11,851 bases of DNA from Hondaea fermentalgiana (taxonomy: Eukaryota; Sar; Bigyra; Thraustochytrida; Thraustochytriidae): NCBI GenBank assembly GCA_014084085.1, contig NPFB01000012.1:260901-272751 (forward strand). The letters run 5' to 3'. Positions within the stretch are counted from its first letter, which is position 1. Every line of letters starts with the position of its first letter. Position numbers and translations under genes: made by a program. This document shows, one piece after another, positions 6,155-11,851 of this stretch. The notes under the pieces were generated by a model. That model was not told the origin of the DNA and did no database searches. It worked only from the letters and a program-made list of their open reading frames with translations.

Positions 6155-8980
6155 ATGCCACAGCTGCTGCAAGTCCCGCTCTTGGACGTCTCGGGGGCGC
6201 AAGATCTTGCCGAGTCTTTTCCTGAAGACATCGACCTCGACCTCGACCTGGGCGCCGACAACGAGAACGACAACAACAAAGGTAGCGATGGCCTCCCCGT
6301 GCACGGGCAAAGGCCGAAAGACGAGGTGGCACGACGCCGCAAACGCGATAGTCGCCTCGGAGGCTTCTGCGCACGCCTTGGATGGCTCGCGCGGGAAGCA
6401 AGGTCATGCCCGACCCTGGCGCCTTATCTTGGCCGTGCATTCGAATCGCAGACGGATCTTGATGCGTTCCAAGAGCAAGGGGTCGCCTTTGCAGTGCAGG
6501 AATCTGGAGAGACCCTGCTTCATGCAGGTTTTGCGCAAGTTCTAGAGCGTGAATCGTTGGAAAGTCCTGAACAAGTAGACAAGGAAGCTGCTCGTCTGTC
6601 TCACTCGCGTGTCATGGAAAGTCTGCGCACGATCTCAGCACACCTTGTCGCGGCGCTTGCCTTCTTGCATGAACGTGGCATTAGTCACAATCTTTTGCAT
6701 GCTCAGGATATAGCGGTGGATCTTCGAGACGGTCGCGTTAAGAGGACTCGTCTCGGTGCTTATGCCCTGCCCTGGCTCGCAGGCCGCATGTTGAGTCGCG
6801 ACTCCAATTGGCTGGTCTTTGCCGCCCCAGAAACTGTGAAAATGGCACGTCCTGGCTCGTATCAAGATCCTGCGGCGCTCTTTGCACCGTGGGCTGACAT
6901 TTGGGCCCTCGGCATGATCCTCGTGAGCCTTTTCCGCGAGCTTGATCACGTGGCGGAGACAGAAGCCGAGGCGATCGCACGATTGACTCAACTCGCGCGC
7001 AAAGCAGCAGATCCTGGATCGCACGTCGCATCATACGTGGATGATGTTCTGCCAACGGATCAGCTGCCTCTTGACACTGACTTTGTAGACTTTCTCTGTC
7101 GGTGTCTGTATCTGCGACCGCGAAATCGCGACACCGCTGCCAAACTGCGCTCGCACCCATTTCTTTCCGGCTGCTCACTCGATGAACCAGCGCAATTTGA
7201 TCTTTGGAGCGAAGCTCTTGCGGCGCAACCTGCAGAAAAGACGCGCAGCGCAAATCAGATGAAGCAGTATTTTCAACTTCGAGGGGCCGGAGCACATTTC
7301 TCTGCCTTCGAAAGGCTGCGACGCCGCAAACTCCCGGGATGCATCGTTTCAATCTCTGTAAATCTCGCCGATGAAATGAGAAACTGTATGGAAGTTCAAG
7401 CATCAGCGGCGGCCGCATCATCAACATCATACTCGTCGTCGTCACCTTCGTCGTCGTCGGCGGCGGTACCGGATCAAAACAGCCATGAGCTTGATCACGC
7501 CACTCAGCCCAACCTCGAGGAGGCGGAAAATCGTGCAGACCATGACAAGCACCAAAAGCGTCTTGTGCCGGGCGATCAAGAGGGTCCGGCTCTTGCCGAG
7601 CAAGTTCGGAACATCATCAAGTTGCAGCAAGTTATGCTCATGCTTAGTTTGCGTCGAGAGCACGCCCAGCTTCGCGTAGAGCTGCAAAAACTTGTGGATA
7701 AAATGAGCAAGGCTGAAATAGCGCCAACACGAGGAATCGCTCATCAGAGTGGCGTTAACATTTCCGCTTCTGTGCGCGCTCTGACGTGGCTTGGACTGCT
7801 GGGCGTCCCGCTTGCACCTGCACCGCCGGGAGGCCATCTTGACGCGATATCGGGCGCTCCTCTGCGGATTGCCACAAGTGCAGAGTTGGAGTACAGCATG
7901 CTGCAGCCGTTACTACGTCAGGCTCACGAGGTCGACAACCAGCTGCAGCAAGATGTTCCTCGTTGCCACCAGTATCATCCCGTCCTTCGATCGGGTGAGC
8001 TTCGTGAACAAGTGCGCAGAGTGCTCAAAGCCTGGGTCGTGAGTCATCCGCAAGGAGCGTACTGGCAGGGAATGGACTCGATAGCGGCAGCGCTCTGCGC
8101 TCTTTACCCAGGAGACGAGGCAGTCTCTTTCGCGGCCTTTGACCGGCTCGTTGCGCAGCACTTGCCAGGATTGTTTTTACGCTCGAAGGCACGTAATACG
8201 CGTCGGATCCACAGCCGACTCTCTGCAGTGGAGCAGATGCTCGCGTTTCACGATCCTCAGCTTGCGGCGCATCTTCGATCCCTTGGCGTCGAGTCTGAGC
8301 ACTTTGCCCTTCCTTGGGTTCTGACAATGTTTGCGCACGTACTCCCCGTGGGCGCCATTTGGCGCATGTGGGACTTTTGTCTTGCGCGTGCACCAGGGCG
8401 GGGTCTTGTGCTGCTGAGTGTGGCCGTACTTGTGGAGCTCCGAGACGTTTTGCTCTCATACCATGATTTTGGCGACGCTGTCGGATTTCTCACGCGCCTT
8501 CCTGTCTCGCTTGATCGCCTTGTACATCGGTGCCTCAAGCTTGCGCGCGCCGCAGACCGCCTCACGCCTGATCTCACAGCATTGCAAGGTGATCGCGATC
8601 TCCCTTCCGGCACTTCGCCACGTCTGTGTGGCCAAGACGCGCTTGACGAGGTTCGGGATCGTGCCCTCCTCGTCGAGGTGGTGTCCTCTGCAACGTCGCG
8701 TCAGTCCGGCGACGCAGAAAGTGCAGCGGATGATGGTCTTTTCCATCTTGCGGACTTGCGCTGCGGCGAGCGTTCTGCAAGCAAGGACGCGCAGCGCATC
8801 TCCGCTGCGCTCGAGGACTCCGTGCGTGGAATTGAGCCTTCCAAGCACCTCATTGTCCTCACGGGCGCCGACGAGGCGGCGGTCCATACATTGGCGACCT
8901 CGCTCGTCTCCGAGTCCCGCCTCCCCTTCGTATGTCTCCTCCCCAGACCCATCGAATCGATTGGTCGTCATCGCTCCTGA
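6155..8980 (+). CDS. TBCK: TBCK homologue: pseudokinase + TBC RabGAP + rhodanese-like domain
   Basis: A single exon of 941 aa; 6155 is the first ATG in the frame. A kinase-like domain spans ~residues 90-340, with HERGISHNLL where the HRD loop should be (no catalytic Asp), RLGAY in place of DFG, a kept FAAPE and DIWALGM; it should be a pseudokinase, as in animal TBCK. A Ser/Ala-rich linker (~417-438) and a helical, coiled-coil-prone stretch (~479-522) follow. The TBC domain (~540-805) matches TBCK closely, for example RVLKAWVVSHP, YWQGMDS, AFHDPQL and PWVLTMFAHV. The GAP fingers are present: DVPR with R603, and YWQ with Q638. The C-terminal ~840-941 is rhodanese-like (FHLADLR, HLIVLTGADEAAVHT) without an active-site Cys. 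TBCK is a Rab-regulating protein linked in animals to endolysosomal traffic and mTOR signalling. The end after LPFVCLL is shorter than expected and may hide splicing (see findings). Confidence 0.94.
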   Translation: MPQLLQVPLLDVSGAQDLAESFPEDIDLDLDLGADNENDNNKGSDGLPVHGQRPKDEVARRRKRDSRLGGFCARLGWLAREARSCPTLAPYLGRAFESQTDLDAFQEQGVAFAVQESGETLLHAGFAQVLERESLESPEQVDKEAARLSHSRVMESLRTISAHLVAALAFLHERGISHNLLHAQDIAVDLRDGRVKRTRLGAYALPWLAGRMLSRDSNWLVFAAPETVKMARPGSYQDPAALFAPWADIWALGMILVSLFRELDHVAETEAEAIARLTQLARKAADPGSHVASYVDDVLPTDQLPLDTDFVDFLCRCLYLRPRNRDTAAKLRSHPFLSGCSLDEPAQFDLWSEALAAQPAEKTRSANQMKQYFQLRGAGAHFSAFERLRRRKLPGCIVSISVNLADEMRNCMEVQASAAAASSTSYSSSSPSSSSAAVPDQNSHELDHATQPNLEEAENRADHDKHQKRLVPGDQEGPALAEQVRNIIKLQQVMLMLSLRREHAQLRVELQKLVDKMSKAEIAPTRGIAHQSGVNISASVRALTWLGLLGVPLAPAPPGGHLDAISGAPLRIATSAELEYSMLQPLLRQAHEVDNQLQQDVPRCHQYHPVLRSGELREQVRRVLKAWVVSHPQGAYWQGMDSIAAALCALYPGDEAVSFAAFDRLVAQHLPGLFLRSKARNTRRIHSRLSAVEQMLAFHDPQLAAHLRSLGVESEHFALPWVLTMFAHVLPVGAIWRMWDFCLARAPGRGLVLLSVAVLVELRDVLLSYHDFGDAVGFLTRLPVSLDRLVHRCLKLARAADRLTPDLTALQGDRDLPSGTSPRLCGQDALDEVRDRALLVEVVSSATSRQSGDAESAADDGLFHLADLRCGERSASKDAQRISAALEDSVRGIEPSKHLIVLTGADEAAVHTLATSLVSESRLPFVCLLPRPIESIGRHRS

Positions 8981-9345
8981 TCATCCATCGCCGGTCATCA
9001 TTCCGGCAACGACAGCATCCAGTCTCGAGACGGTGTGGTGGATCTCGCTGCCGCAGTTGCAGTTTCCCTGCCCTCCCAGCAGCAGCAGCAGTTGCTCAAA
9101 TCGCTTGCTTCTGCTTGGTCTTTCTTACTCGCTGGCAGGGCGTGCGCGTTCCCCGCCTGGCACGCCGTGTCGCCGCCGATGCCGGAACCCTTCCTTTTCC
9201 CTCCATCTGTTCCTCCGGCTCGCCAGCGTCTGCAGCGGCAGCGACAGCGAGCGAGGAAGCCTATCTTGCCAGGCACGCACGCTGCAGCTGCCAACTGCTC
9301 CTGCTGCTGCTGGCCGGGCACCCATGACCTTTTTCAGCTTCCGGG

Positions 9346-9381
9346 ACATACATGCATGCCTATGCATGCATGCATGCATGC
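9346..9381. repeat. (ATGC)n alternating purine-pyrimidine repeat
   Basis: ACATACATGCATGC, one C, then TATGCATGCATGCATGCATGC. The alternating purine-pyrimidine pattern is self-complementary and could adopt cruciform or Z-type structure. It causes the HACMHAC-like strings seen in all translated frames here. Confidence 0.85.
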
Positions 9382-9568
9382 CTGCGACTGCGGACGACTG
9401 GCGGCTGCGACACAGGCTTCGCGCCGCGCCCTGAGCAGCCAGCTGCTACGTGCCGCGCGCGGCGCCTCGGAGCCGCAGCCGGAGCTGGTCCGCGGCTTCC
9501 CGCGGCGGTCGTGACGCCGCGGCGCGTGCACAATCGGATCGACCAGCAGCAGCTGCAGCTCCAGTCAT

Positions 9569-9590
9569 AGACAGACAGACAGACAGACAG
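9569..9590. repeat. (AGAC)n microsatellite
   Basis: Five and a half AGAC units following CAGTCAT and decaying into GCAGGGG. Simple-sequence tract about 400 bases upstream of the transporter start. Confidence 0.9.
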
Positions 9591-9989
9591 GCAGGGGAAA
9601 GAGAGGAGGAAGCAGGGCGCACCGAGGGCGTCTTGGCACGCGTGCGCGGCGCGGCGCTCGACGCGAGGGCGAAAGCGCCTCGCAGTTGGGGAGCAAGGCG
9701 CAGAAGAAGCCGCGGCAGACCTGCAAACACGGAAGGCGGAAGGCACGCAGCCTTGACCCACGCCGCGCCTCGCCTCGCAAGCCTCGCAAGCCTTGATCCC
9801 CGCCCGAGGCTCGAGGGAACGAAGGCAGCCGAGCCGGACCAGACGAGACCGAGACCCTGACCGGGACCGAGACCGAGAAAAAACAAATAGCAGTTCCGGC
9901 GATCGGGCAGACCACCAGCGGCAAGAGCAACAGCAGGAGCAGGAGCAGCAAGAAAGGGAGCCGGCGAAGGGGACGCGCGAGGAGACATC

Positions 9990-11483
9990 ATGACGGATGT
10001 GGCGTCGCTCATGTGGACGAGCGTCAAGGCGATCCTGCCCGTTTTCATCCTGATGGGCCTGGGAGCCTGGTTCGTTCACAAGGGCATCCTTGACGCCAAG
10101 GCGGCCGGGGCGCTCTCATGGCTTTCCAAATGGCTCTACTCGCCGTCGCTCGTTTTCGTTCGCCTCGGCCAAGGGTTTTCGCAGGAACTCTTTGCAGAGG
10201 TAGGCATTCTCATGCCCATGGGAGTGGTCATCCTCTCCATCAACTTTATTCTCTCGCTTTTGCTCGTTCCCGTCGCAAAGCCCACGCAAGCATTCCGAAA
10301 ATGGTTCGTGTACTCGATGACCTTTTCAAATATTACAGCGCTGCCGCTCGTCTTTATTTCCGCCGTTTGCACCGGTGGCAAGATCCGGCGACCCGCAAAT
10401 GAGATCGAGACGCTCTCGCTCTCGGGCGACGACCAGTTCTACGAGAGCGCCGAGTGCATCGAGACTGGCGAGCTCTACCTTGTCATCTACATTGCCATTC
10501 CTTACGTGTTGCTCTTCATGACCGCAGTTCTCATCAAGTCCACCGGCAAATCGCCAGCAGTTGAGCGCGCCAAGGACGTGGCAAGTGAGGTCAGCGACGA
10601 GGAATCCACTGCCGAAGTCAACGCACTCGAGGAAGGTAGCAGGCAGACCCACGCGGAGAACGACGGGGTCGTACGACCGCAAGCCACGAGCGCGAGCGAT
10701 AGAATGGACTCCGACATTGTGGAACTCGCACTACCTGCGCCAGCTCCGCCCAGCTCAGGTCAAGCGGCACCACACGTTGCAAGGGAAACTTCTGTCGAAG
10801 CTCCCAGCGCGGACGAGGTGGTCTTGTCCGCCAAGGAGACTAAAAAGGACGATGCCAAGAAACCTCCGCAGCCCGCCGACTCTGAAGAAGACACGCCTGA
10901 GGCTGCGCCAAGCTGCGGGCGCAAGTGGGCAGGCATCATGTACGAGGTTGTCATGCAGCCGGCGGTCCTGTCGCAGATTTTTGGTCTTATTGTCGGCTTG
11001 AACCCCAAGCTCCAGGCCTTTGTATTCAACACGGACTCGGCCGCGGCCCCGATCGTCAGTGTTATGAGAACGTTGGCGCCTGGTCTGGTTTCGGTTGTCA
11101 TTCTTGCGCTTGCGCTGCTCGTTGGCTCCAAGATGACCAAGACAAAGTACAGCGAGCTCCTCGGCGGCGACGAGGAGCGAATGGGCATTTCGCGAAGAAC
11201 TCTGTTTGTCTTTGTTTTTGGGCGCATGCTCTTCATTCCTGCCGTGTCCTTTTCTCTGCTCTACCTCGCGATCGACCTTTTCCCCAAGAACCAGATGCTG
11301 CTCATGATCCTCTTTTTCGAGGTTTTTGTCCCGACAGCCAACATGTGCGCCATTTGCGCGCCTCCCGAACAGGGTCAGATCATTAGTCTTGGCATGATCA
11401 ACCAGTACCTGGTGGGCATTCTCAGCATGACCATGTGGTGTTTCCTGGCGCTCACGCTCAGCACGGAGGCCGTTTCCATGTAA
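9990..11483 (+). CDS. Auxin efflux carrier family membrane transport protein, PILS/PIN-like
   Basis: Single exon, 497 aa. The ATG has A at -3 and the stop is TAA. About ten hydrophobic segments fall in two groups of five: ~11-29, 44-58, 72-95, 107-126 and 162-183, then ~322-338, 362-379, 404-427, 433-455 and 466-490. Between them is a hydrophilic loop of about 135 residues (~184-320), acidic and Ala/Pro/Ser/Lys-rich. This 5+5 plan with a central cytosolic loop is the architecture of the membrane transport protein (auxin efflux carrier) family. The SMTFSNITALPLVFISAVC stretch resembles the Asn...LPL...AVC region of PIN-likes proteins, and VFVPTANMCAIC supplies the second-half Pro crossover. 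Family members move auxins or other organic acids across plasma or ER membranes. The substrate here is unknown, and auxin itself should not be assumed in a protist. Close convergent neighbour at the 3' side. Confidence 0.92.
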   Translation: MTDVASLMWTSVKAILPVFILMGLGAWFVHKGILDAKAAGALSWLSKWLYSPSLVFVRLGQGFSQELFAEVGILMPMGVVILSINFILSLLLVPVAKPTQAFRKWFVYSMTFSNITALPLVFISAVCTGGKIRRPANEIETLSLSGDDQFYESAECIETGELYLVIYIAIPYVLLFMTAVLIKSTGKSPAVERAKDVASEVSDEESTAEVNALEEGSRQTHAENDGVVRPQATSASDRMDSDIVELALPAPAPPSSGQAAPHVARETSVEAPSADEVVLSAKETKKDDAKKPPQPADSEEDTPEAAPSCGRKWAGIMYEVVMQPAVLSQIFGLIVGLNPKLQAFVFNTDSAAAPIVSVMRTLAPGLVSVVILALALLVGSKMTKTKYSELLGGDEERMGISRRTLFVFVFGRMLFIPAVSFSLLYLAIDLFPKNQMLLMILFFEVFVPTANMCAICAPPEQGQIISLGMINQYLVGILSMTMWCFLALTLSTEAVSM

Positions 11484-11502
11484 TGTATTACTAAAAAAAT
11501 AC

Positions 11503-11644
11503 TTAGATTATCACATTCTTTATGCTTGCAGTGCCCAGCTTCTTTCTCGTTTCACTCGCCTCGAGGCCCTCCTCACCTGCCGCCTCGGCCTCTGACAGGC
11601 CTTTCTCGTTCTTCATGACGCTGGCCGCACCGCGCTCACCTAGG
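11503..11644 (-). CDS. Possible last exon of an unidentified minus-strand gene (partial)
   Basis: On - an open frame runs from a plausible acceptor (CTTATTTATTAGCAG, exon from 11644) to TAA at 11505-11503. It gives one split-codon base plus 46 residues: LGERGAASV, then MKNEKGLSEAEAAGEEG, then a Lys/Thr-rich end closing in ASIKNVII. The charged, Ala/Glu-rich composition looks like a real protein tail more than repeat noise. The frame also continues open upstream of the acceptor, so the border is uncertain. The product is not recognised. Its stop is 19 bases from the transporter stop, so the two 3'UTRs would overlap. Confidence 0.33.
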
Positions 11645-11851
11645 CTGCTAATAAATAAGCAAGGGCGGGTGGGTCACAGGCGACCCCCGGACCATCCCAT
11701 CCCCAAGCCCAAGGGCAGCCCAAGGGCTCGCAGGGTTCGCGCGAGTCCGCCCGAGCCAGCGCCCGCTCGCCGTCCTCGCGCCGCCGCCTGCCGCTCGCAC
11801 CATCGCACCCGCCAGGCTTCGCCAGCCAGGCGCCGCCCGCCGCGGCCTCCC
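11645..11851. other. Right-edge GC-rich sequence, no gene recognised
   Basis: Very C-rich on + (runs such as GACCCCCGG and CCCAAGCCCAAGGGCAGCCCAAGGG, with CCCAAGGG recurring) and then CGCC-rich. It may be intron of the putative minus-strand gene, or intergenic. No tRNA, conserved domain or credible ORF was seen. Confidence 0.4.

Larger units (their letters stand above)
8981..9989. other. Intergenic / 5'UTR region between TBCK and the transporter gene
   Basis: One kilobase with no convincing gene. It is rich in GC and CAG/CTG triplets (9075-9095, 9291-9312, 9925-9955), with ATGC and AGAC repeats annotated separately and a GAGACC-type repeat at ~9845-9878. Open frames on either strand here give Arg/Ala/Cys/Gln low complexity. 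The part just after 8980 stays in the TBCK reading frame to 9514, which matters for the alternative TBCK end. The transporter promoter probably lies in the right half; no TATA box is evident. Confidence 0.55.

Noticed and set aside
8418..9434. 338-codon plus-strand open frame overlapping the TBCK end
   Set aside because: Out-of-frame shadow of TBCK continuing into Ser/Pro-rich spacer; the TBCK frame there has clear homology.
9360..10079. 239-codon minus-strand open frame before the transporter
   Set aside because: Arg/Ser/Cys-rich translation of GC-rich repeats, running antisense into the transporter start.
11720..11765. tRNA-like B-box (GGTTCG) at the right edge
   Set aside because: The bases after GGTTCG do not complete the B-box consensus and no cloverleaf or A-box could be placed.

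Overview
This window looks like nuclear DNA from a GC-rich, free-living eukaryotic protist. The signs are spliceosomal introns with GT..AG borders, TGA and TAA used as ordinary stops, A at -3 before several ATG starts, no bacterial ribosome-binding sites or operons, and long intergenic spacers full of tetranucleotide repeats. The protein set (a TBCK pseudokinase/RabGAP, a LARP4-type La protein, a HINT3/HINT4-type HIT protein and an auxin-efflux-carrier-type transporter), together with few introns and high GC, fits a stramenopile, possibly a thraustochytrid/labyrinthulomycete. That placement is inference and was not tested by any search.

Layout, left to right. Bases 1-53 are a (TCGT)n microsatellite. 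A HIT-domain protein is encoded on + (192-869). It faces, tail to tail, a three-exon LARP4-like gene on - (4276 down to 1199), which has introns at 3466-2885 and 2377-2006. Intron 1 carries a tandem duplication with a 78-base identical core. Next comes a 1.9 kb GC-rich, repeat-rich divergent intergenic region (4277-6154) with a compact G-quadruplex motif, a strong hairpin and an inverted repeat just upstream of the next start. A single-exon TBCK homologue follows on + (6155-8980). About 1 kb of low-complexity intergenic or UTR sequence (8981-9989) leads to a 497-residue membrane transport protein of the auxin efflux carrier/PIN-likes type on + (9990-11483). At the right edge there may be the last exon of a further gene on - (11644-11503), whose stop codon lies only 19 bases from the transporter stop.

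The genes are not an operon and no joint pathway is evident. Their family roles are a nucleotide-phosphoramidate hydrolase, an mRNA-binding translation/stability factor, a Rab/endolysosomal regulator and a membrane carrier. I found no mobile element, CRISPR array, tRNA, rRNA or defence-type system. The most interesting signals are the duplicated core inside LARP intron 1, the unresolved rhodanese end of TBCK, the structured divergent promoter region, and the possible convergent tail gene at the right edge.
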